From contig CANQMI010000009.1 in NCBI GenBank assembly GCA_947624905.1, positions 1 through 32,004 of the forward strand: 32,004 bases of DNA, written 5' to 3'. Position 1 is the stretch's first letter. Each line of letters starts with the position of its first letter. The position numbers and the translations under genes are program-made. The DNA comes from an uncultured Clostridia bacterium. Its GTDB lineage: Bacteria > Bacillota > Clostridia > TANB77 > CAG-508. Below are positions 20,863-30,031 of the stretch, piece by piece. The notes below the pieces were generated by a model that was given only the letters and a program-made list of their open reading frames with translations, was not told the DNA's origin and searched no databases.

Positions 20863-22534
20863 TTAACTTGCCTTTTTATTTCTTTTATTAATAGTTTTAC
20901 ATTCTTTCATCTTATTATCTTCTTGTCTGCTAATATCATTTAATTCTTTAAACTTAAAATAAATTGTAATCTCATTATCTTCTGAAATTGTAATTTTATC
21001 TATTAGCTGTTTTAATAATTCTTTACTAGGATTATTTAAAGATATAAAGTCTTTTGCTAATTTTTCTATCTTATCTGTATTTGCATTTTTAGTTTGCAAT
21101 TTACTTTGTGTTTCTATTAATTCTTCTTGCTTCTTTTTATATTCTTGTCTTTCAATCTCAAAAGAATTAGTTAATTCTAAAAATTCTTGTTCAGTTATAA
21201 TTTTTTTAACTTTATCCATATATAAGTTTTTTATACAAAGAGATATATCTTTAAGTTTATTTTCTATCTCTTGTATTTGTTTATTATAATCACTGTTTTT
21301 TTCCTTTTGCTGTTTACTGTCTGCCAATTTAACTAATTCATTCTTTAAGCTTTTATCAATATATAAACTACAAACTTTTTTGATATTGGCTATTAGTAAC
21401 TTTTCTAAAATTGGTATACTATTTGAATGCCTTGTACATTTATTAAATAACCTTGAATATGTGTAACATACTGTTGTATATCTGTATTCTCCATATTTTT
21501 TATAAGCATAGTTTGAATAAGTTAGATATAATTTCGATCCACAGTCTGCACAATATAATAATCCTTTAAATAGATAATCATGTTTTGTTCCTCTCTTGAA
21601 AGATACATTATTTTTAATAATGTCTTGGACTTGATTAAATTTAGTTCTAGAAATTATTGCTTCATGAGTATTCTCACATATATATCTTTCATTTTCTGGT
21701 ACTTCAATTCTTATTTTTGATTTATAATTTACCTTTCTTCTCTTGAATTGTACTAAATTTCCTATATAAACTTGATTTTTAAGTATTCTACTTATTGTTG
21801 TTTGTTTCCAACATCCATATAGTTTTGTTTGTCTGGTTTTGCCAATATTTCTCTTCTCTCCAGGAACTGGTATTTTTTCGTCTGTTAATATTTGAGCAAT
21901 TTTTGTCAGTCCATTTCCTTGTAAATATAAATCAAATATTCTTCTAACCACAACCGCTTCTTCCTCATTAATTATCAGCTTATACTTGTTTTCTGGATCT
22001 TTTTTATATCCGAAAAGGCGCTGTTACTCCTAAAAAATTTCCTGCTTTTTTTCTTTCTGTAAGTGAACTTCTAATCTTTTTAGAAATATCTTTTACATAC
22101 ATATCATTAATAATACTTTTAAATGGTGCAATATCACTCATTCCTGCATCTTCCAATGTATCAATTCCATCAAGTATTGCGATATATCTAACATTTTTTT
22201 CTGGAAAATATCTTTGAATATAATAGCCAGTATCTATATAATCTCTCCCTAACCTTGATAAGTCTTTAGTTATTACAGTATCTATTAGTCCTTTTTCAAT
22301 ATCTTCTATCATTCTTATAAAACCTGGTCTATTAAAATTAGTGCCTGTCCAACCATCATCAACATATTCATTTACAATTATAAAATTATCATGTTCTTCT
22401 ATATATCTTGTTATAATATCCCTTTGATTAGTTACACTTGAGCTTTCTTCTTTATCACCATCCTCTCTTGAAAGTCTTATATAAAGAGCGACTTTTCTTA
22501 TAGCATTCATACTTAGTGGTATTAATTGTTCCAA
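20863..22534 (-). CDS. Large serine recombinase, joined by +1 recoding at CGG 22010-22012
   Basis: Resolvase domain VALYIRLSREDGDKEESSSVTNQRDII, TKDLSRLGRDYIDTGYY; recombinase and zinc-ribbon domains (GLLYCADCGSKL). Skipping C at 22012 restores [41 protein letters not shown]. Confidence 0.9.
22009..22012 (-). other. CGG-A +1 recoding site 13 (serine recombinase)
   Basis: cct ttt [C]gga tat aaa: [11 protein letters not shown]. Confidence 0.92.
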
Positions 22535-22618
22535 ACCGTATTCCTCCTCCTAAGTAATCACCCTATAAATATTATACATTATTTTATTTTAAAAATAAAT
22601 ATATTTATATGGTGAATT

Positions 22619-22762
22619 TTAAATTTCTTTTTTATTTATCTGCATCATAAAACACTCTTTTATTACATCATTTACATCTACATTTGAATTATTGTTGAAT
22701 ACATATTTTACCTTATATATTTCTTCATTTTCAGATATTTTTTTGTTTTTATAAGTTTTCAA
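22619..22762 (-). CDS. 47-aa small protein next to recombinase; candidate recombination helper
   Basis: RBS gaggaggtgcat, TTG start: MKTYKNKKISENEEIYKVKYVFNNNSNVDVNDVIKECFMMQINKKEI. Not in supplied ORF track. Confidence 0.55.
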   Translation of the reverse strand: MKTYKNKKISENEEIYKVKYVFNNNSNVDVNDVIKECFMMQINKKEI

Positions 22763-22988
22763 TATGCACCTCCTCAATAAATTTATATTTAATAATCTCT
22801 AGAAATTTATTGTATATTATATATTTTTCTCATTTTTTACTATTTTAAACACATTTGATTTCTTTGTCATAAGTAATAAAGTCTACAAAATTTAAAATAA
22901 GTGAAAAGATATTTTATTCCCTTCACTTATTTGCTCACTAATATTTAATTTGTCCCCCCTGTTTTTAAAAAAAATTTATTAAAAATAG

Positions 22989-23031
22989 AAAAAGAAATAA
23001 GTTTTCATATAACAAAAGCTTATTTCTTTTT
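22989..23031 (-). terminator. Terminator hairpin downstream of 23063-23506
   Basis: aaaaagaaataag / cttatttcttttt perfect 13-bp arms. Confidence 0.6.
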
Positions 23032-23062
23032 TATTTTTAATTTTTATGATTCTAACTTCACA

Positions 23063-23506
23063 CTATTTTTTAAATAAATTTATAATATACTTAATTACCC
23101 TTTTAAATATATTCTCTTCCTGAACTTTAACTGGCAAATTATTTATATTTACTTCCTGCTCTTTTGTATTATTATCATTTCTTTTCTTAAAAATAATATC
23201 CGAACTATATTCTTCACTTTTAGCTATTTCTTTCTGCTTAAGTTGTTCAAAATGCAATTTTTTTAATCGTTGTTTTTCCTCTTCATTTTCCCAAAAGTTT
23301 ACATCTAACCAAGCAATATATTTAATGGTTTCTGGTAAGACATTATCTCTATTAAAAATATCATTTTTATCAATTTTAGAAATATAATCTTTATTTCGTC
23401 TTTGTTTTATATCTTCAAGTATTTTCATTGGTATCTTCATTACAGTCATTTTATCCATAGCTCCAAGTAATTCGTATACTTCTGAGCATACATTTGCATT
23501 TATCAT
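23063..23506 (-). CDS. Hypothetical protein of the element
   Basis: ORF MINANVCSEVYELLGAMDKMTVMKIPMKIL..., overlaps upstream stop by 4 nt. Confidence 0.6.
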   Translation of the reverse strand: MINANVCSEVYELLGAMDKMTVMKIPMKILEDIKQRRNKDYISKIDKNDIFNRDNVLPETIKYIAWLDVNFWENEEEKQRLKKLHFEQLKQKEIAKSEEYSSDIIFKKRNDNNTKEQEVNINNLPVKVQEENIFKRVIKYIINLFKK

Positions 23507-24855
23507 TTTTGTTCTCCTTCTTCTCCCTTATCTTCTGTTAATTCAACTTCTTCTTCAAAAGCATCTATTTTATCTTGTTCTGTTATAAATCCAGAATTTC
23601 TTAAATCAGTATCTGTAGGCCTAGCATTCGCCATATTTTCTTGAATTTTTGCTCTTATTTCAGCCTCTTTTTCCTCTTTAGTCTTAGTTTCATCATCCAT
23701 TATATCATATAATTCCCATTCTTTTTCGTTATCAAATTTAATAGAAGATGTATCAATTGCAGATAAATCATTTCCATAAAGATATCTTACAATATCTTGC
23801 ATTTGATATGGTTCCCATACATCATAAAATTCATGTCCAAATACCATTCCTGCACTTTCTATTAATGCGAGCATTTTATTTTTATATTCTGCTTTATTAC
23901 TAAAATCAATTTTTGCTATTTCTTGTGCAACATATAATATATTACCTTTATTTATTTCTTCGTCAGGATTTCCAATATTACTGTCTACATAATCATCATT
24001 CTCATAATATAATCTTATATCTCCTAATGATAATAAACGATTAATTACTTCTATCTGTTTCAAATCTTGTTTTTCATTAAATAATCTACAAATTTCTGAT
24101 AGTCCATATTCTTTTATATGCCTATTTATCATACAAGCAGGAGCATCATTAATATAGCTCATATATTTTCTTGGTTCTATTTTTTTATCATTGATTGTTT
24201 GATAAACTTTTCGTCTACCATCATCATCATCTTTTTCATCATATTGTTCTTGTAATTTTCTTTTTATAATTTCAACAATATGTTTTGCTTCCTCTGGAAC
24301 TTTAAATTCTTCAGGTTCTGGTATTCCACTATAATCTAACATAAGTCCGTTAAATAATGGTGTTCTCTTATCGGCCGATTCTGCTATTCTCTTATTAAAT
24401 TCTTCACTTTTTTTCCAATCTTTTCCAACATTTCCTGATTTTAAGTCTTTAGTAAGAACAGTTTCAATTATATGTCTTTCTGGATCAAAGTCTTCTCTTT
24501 TAATTCTACATTCATCTAATAATACAAATTTTACATCTAACATAGCTTCATCAGGGTTTTTATATGAGCCAATACCATGTTCCACCAATTCATCAGGAAT
24601 ATCTACTTTTATTACATAGTCTTTATGATTACCTGAGTCATCTTCATACTCATAATTTAGACTGTCCTCATATTCCCAATTTAAACAAGCTTCATAGTAT
24701 GGGAAAAAATATATGTAGTCGGTATTAATATCTGTCCCATTTTCATATATTTTATTTGCCATATCCCAGTTTCTACTTGGTTTGTATCCTTTGTTATTTT
24801 CCCAATCTTGATATCTTTGATATTCTTTTTCACTAATTATTCTATATAAAATCAT
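23503..24855 (-). CDS. Hypothetical 450-aa cargo protein of the element
   Basis: Intact ORF MILYRIISEKEYQRYQDW...; no family confidently recognised. Confidence 0.6.
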   Translation of the reverse strand: MILYRIISEKEYQRYQDWENNKGYKPSRNWDMANKIYENGTDINTDYIYFFPYYEACLNWEYEDSLNYEYEDDSGNHKDYVIKVDIPDELVEHGIGSYKNPDEAMLDVKFVLLDECRIKREDFDPERHIIETVLTKDLKSGNVGKDWKKSEEFNKRIAESADKRTPLFNGLMLDYSGIPEPEEFKVPEEAKHIVEIIKRKLQEQYDEKDDDDGRRKVYQTINDKKIEPRKYMSYINDAPACMINRHIKEYGLSEICRLFNEKQDLKQIEVINRLLSLGDIRLYYENDDYVDSNIGNPDEEINKGNILYVAQEIAKIDFSNKAEYKNKMLALIESAGMVFGHEFYDVWEPYQMQDIVRYLYGNDLSAIDTSSIKFDNEKEWELYDIMDDETKTKEEKEAEIRAKIQENMANARPTDTDLRNSGFITEQDKIDAFEEEVELTEDKGEEGEQK

Positions 24856-25114
24856 TTTCTCACCTTTTGTTACATTATTTGAATAAATATAATATCCAAG
24901 TTTAGTTTAGCATATAATAATTTTTTTTACAATAAAAAACTATGATTTTTAAAAAAATATAATTGTAATAATTTGCACATATACACACCCTATTTTCCAC
25001 TTTTTTATTTTGCTCCGTTTCATACCCCCTTAAACTTGACACATAGTAAATTGAAATTTTGCTATATTTTTAGATTGTTTTGATATGTCAAAAATATCCT
25101 TTTGTGTTTCTTCA

Positions 25115-25163
25115 AAAAATACCTCAAACGGATATTTTTTGCATATCCGTTTGAGGTATTTTT
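25115..25163. terminator. Strong (bidirectional) terminator hairpin
   Basis: aaaaatacctcaaacggatat / atatccgtttgaggtattttt perfect 21-bp arms, 7-nt loop. Confidence 0.8.
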
Positions 25164-25188
25164 ATATCCGCTATTATTTATAAAATAC

Positions 25189-25518
25189 TTAAATTTTATT
25201 TATGTAGTCACTCCCTCCATAAAACATATGTGCAATATTTACTTTTTTATTTTCTTCATCAATATTATAAAGTACTACATACTTATTTATTACCATTCTT
25301 CTATAAACTTTTTTTGTTCCTTTATATTTATCTATCTCAGCATATATTCTTGGTGAATATGATAAATCACTTACATATTCTTCAAGTTTATTCATTAATT
25401 TTTGTGCAGCAATTTCATTGCATAAATTATCTTTTATATAACTATATATTTTTTTAATTTCATTTCTACATTCTTCAGTAAATTCTACTTTGTATTGATG
25501 ATTAATATCCAAATTCAT
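25189..25518 (-). CDS. RelE/ParE-family toxin
   Basis: YKVEFTEECRNEIKKIYSYIKDNL...YRRMVINKYVVLYNIDEENKKVNIAHMFYGGSDY. Confidence 0.85.
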   Translation of the reverse strand: MNLDINHQYKVEFTEECRNEIKKIYSYIKDNLCNEIAAQKLMNKLEEYVSDLSYSPRIYAEIDKYKGTKKVYRRMVINKYVVLYNIDEENKKVNIAHMFYGGSDYINKI

Positions 25519-25753
25519 CCCTCAATTCTTTAAATACTTCTTCAGCTGGGATAGTTCTTCCTTTTTCTATGTCTTCTTCAGACTTTTGTAAGTGCTTTAT
25601 TATATCCATTTCTAGCAATTTTTCTTTATATTCCTTCAAACTTAAAATAACTACATCACTTTTATTTTTTCTTTTAACAATTATTGGTTCTTCTATATTC
25701 TCATATTCATTTAATGTACTTTCAACCTCTTTTACTGTAATTTCCTTTTGCAT
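25502..25753 (-). CDS. Phd/YefM-like antitoxin
   Basis: Overlaps toxin by 17 nt; ...PIIVKRKNKSDVVILSLKEYKEKLLEMDIIKHLQKSEEDIEKGRTIPAEEVFKELRDEFGY. Confidence 0.8.
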   Translation of the reverse strand: MQKEITVKEVESTLNEYENIEEPIIVKRKNKSDVVILSLKEYKEKLLEMDIIKHLQKSEEDIEKGRTIPAEEVFKELRDEFGY

Positions 25754-25875
25754 ATTATCACGACCTTTCTATATTGTATATTATAACACATATTTATATT
25801 TTTTCAAATATATTTCATAAAAAGCTTATAAAATATGTACTTTTAGGGCGATTACTTTCAAATAATTTTTTGACA

Positions 25876-26007
25876 GCCAGAGAAGTTGGTGTTAATTTAA
25901 AAAACGGTTACAACGGTGATATCTCTTCAAGAGATGCTGGAAAAATCGGTGGTAATATGGTTAGAAAATTAATACAAAAAGCTGAAAACCAAATGATAGG
26001 TAAATAA
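25876..26007 (+). pseudogene. 3' half of the interrupted alpha/beta-type SASP
   Basis: AREVGVNLKNGYNGDISSRDAGKIGGNMVRKLIQKAENQMIGK, SASP C-terminal half with no own start at the domain boundary. Confidence 0.85.
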
Positions 26008-26073
26008 GTTTTTTATTAGCTAATACTTGAATAGTTTAGGCTAGGAGTATAAATTTTGCTTTTATATACATAA

Positions 26074-26096
26074 AGGCAGGGTTTGTACCCCTGCCT
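26074..26096 (+). terminator. Terminator after SASP 3' half
   Basis: aggcaggg-tttgtac-ccctgcct then aattttt. Confidence 0.75.
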
Positions 26097-26118
26097 AATT
26101 TTTATAATCTTTTTGCAA

Positions 26119-27291
26119 TTACTTTTCAAGAATATTATTTGCTAAAACTTCAAGATCTTTTCTTGTACTTTCATTTAATCTTGACCTAATTGTTACCATT
26201 GGTTCACATATTTCTATATTTTTCATTGTTTCAATTAATTCTTTTATACATTTTCCCGCACTTGGTGCCCATGTTCCATTTTCTATAATTCCTACTTTAC
26301 GATTTTGGTAATTTTTGCTTTTCAAGTGGCGTAAAAATTGTTCCATAGGTGGGAATACTTCGAAGTTATAACTTGATGAAGCAAGTACAACTTTGTCATA
26401 TCGGAAAGCATCTTCTATTGCTTCTGCCATATCACATCTTGATAAATCTGATATAACTACCTTTTTGGCTCCCTTTTCTTGAAGCATCTTTGCGAATTGT
26501 TCTGCCGCTTCCTTTGTATTTCCATGGATAGAAGCATATGCTATAAATACTCCATCATCTTCTGGCTTATAACTGCTCCATATATCATATTTTTCTATAT
26601 AGTGTTCTAGATTTTCTTTTAGTATAGGTCCATGTAATGGGCATATCATTTTTATATCTAAAGTACTCGCTTTTTTTAATAAGTTTTGGACTTGAATTCC
26701 ATACTTTCCAACAATGTTGAAATAATATCTTCTAGCTTCGCAATCCCAATCTTCATCAGTGTCAAGTGCTCCAAATTTTCCAAATCCATCAGCTGAGAAT
26801 AGTATTTTTTCATATTTTTCATAGGTTACCATTACCTCTGGCCAATGTACCATAGGAGCCATGAAAAATTGTAAAGTATGTTTTCCTATATTTAATTCTT
26901 CTCCTTCTTTTACTACAATTTTTCGTTCATCTAAATTTGGAATATCAAAAAATTGTGGTATGAATGCAAATGTTTTTTCATTTCCGATTAATTTCATATC
27001 TGGATATTTTTTAGCTATAAGCTCTATATTATACGCATGATCTGGTTCTAAATGTGATATTACTAAGTAATCTGGCTTTTTACCTTCTAATGCTTTTTCC
27101 AAATTTTCTATCCATTCTTTTGTCTTTCTTTTGTCGATTGTATCCATGATAACTGTTTTTTCATCTTTTATCAAATATGAATTATATGAAATTCCATTTG
27201 GAACAACATATTGACTTTCAAATAAATCTATTGTTTTATCATCTGCTCCTATATATATTATATCTTCTGAAATTTTTGTATCTTGAATCAT
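26119..27291 (-). CDS. FprA-type flavodiiron protein
   Basis: Metallo-beta-lactamase-like SHLEPDHAYNIE plus flavodoxin domain IAYASIHGNTKEAAE. Confidence 0.9.
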   Translation of the reverse strand: MIQDTKISEDIIYIGADDKTIDLFESQYVVPNGISYNSYLIKDEKTVIMDTIDKRKTKEWIENLEKALEGKKPDYLVISHLEPDHAYNIELIAKKYPDMKLIGNEKTFAFIPQFFDIPNLDERKIVVKEGEELNIGKHTLQFFMAPMVHWPEVMVTYEKYEKILFSADGFGKFGALDTDEDWDCEARRYYFNIVGKYGIQVQNLLKKASTLDIKMICPLHGPILKENLEHYIEKYDIWSSYKPEDDGVFIAYASIHGNTKEAAEQFAKMLQEKGAKKVVISDLSRCDMAEAIEDAFRYDKVVLASSSYNFEVFPPMEQFLRHLKSKNYQNRKVGIIENGTWAPSAGKCIKELIETMKNIEICEPMVTIRSRLNESTRKDLEVLANNILEK

Positions 27292-27377
27292 AATCTTATC
27301 CTTTCTATTTTTTTATTTATTATAGCATATATTGGTATTTTTTAAAACAAATTTCATAAATTTTTTAATTTCAAAAG

Positions 27378-27401
27378 AGGCAGAGATTTAATTCTCTGCC
27401 T
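27378..27401. terminator. Terminator hairpin
   Basis: aggcagaga / tctctgcct inverted repeat, T-rich flank. Confidence 0.65.
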
Positions 27402-27417
27402 TCATTATATCTTAGAG

Positions 27418-27696
27418 TTATCTACATTTCTTTTTATTTTTGTTTTTACAGCATATTGCAACAATTATGCTAAGCACTAATAGTACAAATAATACTATTG
27501 CAAGTACAATAACTGCTGCTAGTGCTGCAAGTATTGTAGCACTTAATGCTGCTCCAATTATTACTCCTATTATTCCTACAAATAAAGCTGCAAGTATTGC
27601 AATAACTATTTCAATGCAATTACATTTTTTACATTTTGGTGTATGACATTCTTCCATTTCTTCGCAATCGTATTTTATCTTCATTTCTTCTATCAT
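27418..27696 (-). CDS. Small Cys-rich, Ala/Ile-rich membrane protein
   Basis: CEEMEECHTPKCKKCNC plus long hydrophobic segment, RBS aggag. Confidence 0.6.
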   Translation of the reverse strand: MIEEMKIKYDCEEMEECHTPKCKKCNCIEIVIAILAALFVGIIGVIIGAALSATILAALAAVIVLAIVLFVLLVLSIIVAICCKNKNKKKCR

Positions 27697-27781
27697 TGTT
27701 TTTCAACTCCTCTTCACATTCAAGCTAGCTTAATATATTATATTAAGAGAAGTCCAATTAGTTGACATTTTTTTACATTTT

Positions 27782-28459
27782 TTATGTCTTATCTTTTTTT
27801 GCACATTCTTTATCATCTGTTATGCAGTTATTTTTAAAGCTTAAATACCAACTCATTCCATTCCTATATTCTTCTATCTCTTGAACTCTTTTTAATAGTT
27901 CATCATAAGTTTGTGGTGAGCTTTGAATCAATGGGTTTCCTTGCACCCAATTTGCAGGAGTTGATGCCTTGCACTTATCTGCTGTCTGTAATGCCTCTAC
28001 TGTTCGAAGTATTTCCGGTATACATCTTCCGACATTCATTGGGTATACAAATATTGCTCTTATGATTCCTTTATCATCTATTATGAACACATTTCTAACT
28101 GTTTGAGTTGTGCTCATTTCATTAGATATCATTCCATAACGCCTTGCAACTGCTCCGTTTAAATCCGCTATTATTGGAAATGGTACTTTTATTCCTGTTT
28201 TTAAATATATGTCATATAACCAATCAAGATGTGAGGCGTTACTATCTACGCTTAATCCTATCAAGCAAGTATTTAATTTTTCAAAATATGTATTAGCTTT
28301 AGCAAATGCTATTATTTCTGTTGTACACACGGGGGTAAAATCTCCTGGATGGGAAAAAAGTACTACCCATTTTCCTTGATAACTATTCAAGTTTATATTT
28401 CCCATTGTGGAGTTAGCATCTATTTCTGGTGCCATTTCTCCGTATTTTAACATTTGCAT
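27782..28459 (-). CDS. Peroxiredoxin (Prx6/1-Cys-like)
   Basis: VVLFSHPGDFTPVCTTE active-site motif, ~225 aa. Confidence 0.93.
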   Translation of the reverse strand: MQMLKYGEMAPEIDANSTMGNINLNSYQGKWVVLFSHPGDFTPVCTTEIIAFAKANTYFEKLNTCLIGLSVDSNASHLDWLYDIYLKTGIKVPFPIIADLNGAVARRYGMISNEMSTTQTVRNVFIIDDKGIIRAIFVYPMNVGRCIPEILRTVEALQTADKCKASTPANWVQGNPLIQSSPQTYDELLKRVQEIEEYRNGMSWYLSFKNNCITDDKECAKKDKT

Positions 28460-28491
28460 TCATCATAATTTCATAATTCATTATACAAAAA

Positions 28492-28526
28492 CTCCTTTCA
28501 TACTTGTTACTATTGTATGAAAGGAG
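28492..28526. terminator. Terminator hairpin
   Basis: ctcctttcatac / gtatgaaaggag perfect 12-bp arms. Confidence 0.7.
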
Positions 28527-28587
28527 CTTGTATTTTGTGTATTATTTTATTTTCTTCCTTGTATTTTCACTCTTCAATTTATATTGG

Positions 28588-29979
28588 TTAGTGTTTATAA
28601 TAATAAAATATACTTTGTATTGATTGGTTCATTGCTTTTATTGAAACATCATAATTATTTCCGCTATACTTTATATAAGATGCGTATTTATCAACATCTA
28701 TTTGTTCATTTGATTCTCTTCTAAAGAATTCTAAAGCCCCTGTATTATATGCTTTTCTTGATTGTTCAAGTGTAACATATGTATTTACACCGCATGGAAA
28801 TAGTAGCATTTTACCTAATTCTTGATCTAAATAATCATTATAATAATTTGATATATCAATTTCTATTCCTTCTATTTTATTATTTTCTATACATAAACTA
28901 ATACCATTGCACTTTTCACCAGGTATCAACTTATAAAATCCATCATTAATTTCGTCTTCATCAATATCTATTCCTGTTATTTCTTCAAATTCTTCAATGG
29001 CACATGGTAATACTATTTCGTAATTTGATAATTGTACTTTTCCAGTATCCCATTTTATATTACTTTCTTCATAATTACAGTCATAAATAGAAAAAATAAG
29101 TGCTATAAGTATGCTTGTAATTATAAATAGTATAATTTTAAATCCTAAATGGCTTTTTAATTTTTGGTCTTGAAATTTATTGTCAATGTTTAATTTATCT
29201 CTAACCATATTGGCTATAAATAAATTTTTACCATTTTCAGCAATAAATTTATAGTAATTTTCATATTCTTGATCTGATTTTTTCTCTAGTACATATCCTC
29301 TATAATATGCTAAATTTATCCTATTATATAGATTTGCATTTTTTTCGCATGTAGTAGCCAATTTATCTATAGTATCATAATCAGCATCAAGTGTAGCTTC
29401 TTGCAAATCAATACTTAGCATGATTTGTTTTTTATATTTATCTGGCATTGATTCTATATTTTTAATTAGTTCTTTCTTTTCATTTTTAAATCCTTCAATG
29501 TCATTTTTTAAAAAGAGCATTCTCATTTTGTTTTTCATGACAGAACATTTTTCAATATTGCTCAAATTTCTGTCTTCTAAATGTTGTAAAACATTTTCTG
29601 CTTTTTCAAACTCTCCTAATTCGATAAAAGCAAAAGCTATATTATTCATTGATTGATTATATGACTTATTTGTATTAATTATTTTTTTTGCATAGTATAT
29701 ACTAACATTTAATACACCCTCTATACAAATTTTTTCAAGCATATATTTTTTTAATAATTTATTAAATCTAAATTTTTTATACAAAATCATAATAATAGCC
29801 ATTATGATATATAAAATTGTTATTTTCAAGGTGCTTTTTATAGCAAAAAAGATGTATAGTGCCGACATTATTATAAAGGTAATAGTGTACATAACATTAA
29901 AAATTTTTTCATTTTTTAATATAATTTTTGCATTATGATCATCTGAATATTTCATAATATTTTCCATTTGTTTATTCAT
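28588..29979 (-). CDS. Hypothetical membrane protein with TPR-like region
   Basis: Two N-terminal TMs, helical repeats (AFIELGEFEKAENVLQHLEDR), one central TM. Confidence 0.6.
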   Translation of the reverse strand: MNKQMENIMKYSDDHNAKIILKNEKIFNVMYTITFIIMSALYIFFAIKSTLKITILYIIMAIIMILYKKFRFNKLLKKYMLEKICIEGVLNVSIYYAKKIINTNKSYNQSMNNIAFAFIELGEFEKAENVLQHLEDRNLSNIEKCSVMKNKMRMLFLKNDIEGFKNEKKELIKNIESMPDKYKKQIMLSIDLQEATLDADYDTIDKLATTCEKNANLYNRINLAYYRGYVLEKKSDQEYENYYKFIAENGKNLFIANMVRDKLNIDNKFQDQKLKSHLGFKIILFIITSILIALIFSIYDCNYEESNIKWDTGKVQLSNYEIVLPCAIEEFEEITGIDIDEDEINDGFYKLIPGEKCNGISLCIENNKIEGIEIDISNYYNDYLDQELGKMLLFPCGVNTYVTLEQSRKAYNTGALEFFRRESNEQIDVDKYASYIKYSGNNYDVSIKAMNQSIQSIFYYYKH

Positions 29980-30031
29980 TTAAAATTCCTCCGTATCGTA
30001 ATTTATAGCATATACTATATCTATTTTGTGT

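Larger units (their letters stand above)
20786..25886. mobile_element. ~5.1 kb serine-recombinase element inserted in a SASP gene
   Basis: SASP 5' and 3' halves flank the segment on the same strand; recombinase at the left end. Crossover placed at a shared GT (gat-GT-g / gaa-GT-t), giving in-frame ASDV|GVNL. Confidence 0.85.

Noticed and set aside
714-22534. Frameshifted genes as pseudogenes or long-read indel errors
   Set aside because: All 13 breaks are the same event (extra C before a Gly GGN codon, always in codon phase), include all four CGGN, and none involves homopolymer miscounts in the many A/T runs. Raw reads should still be checked.
714-22534. CGG reassigned to another amino acid as a triplet
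   Set aside because: A triplet reassignment would keep frame; here the downstream conserved sequence is always in +1.
25876-26007. AACGGT and ATCGGT in the SASP 3' half as recoding sites
   Set aside because: Read as Asn-Gly and Ile-Gly in frame; no shift needed.
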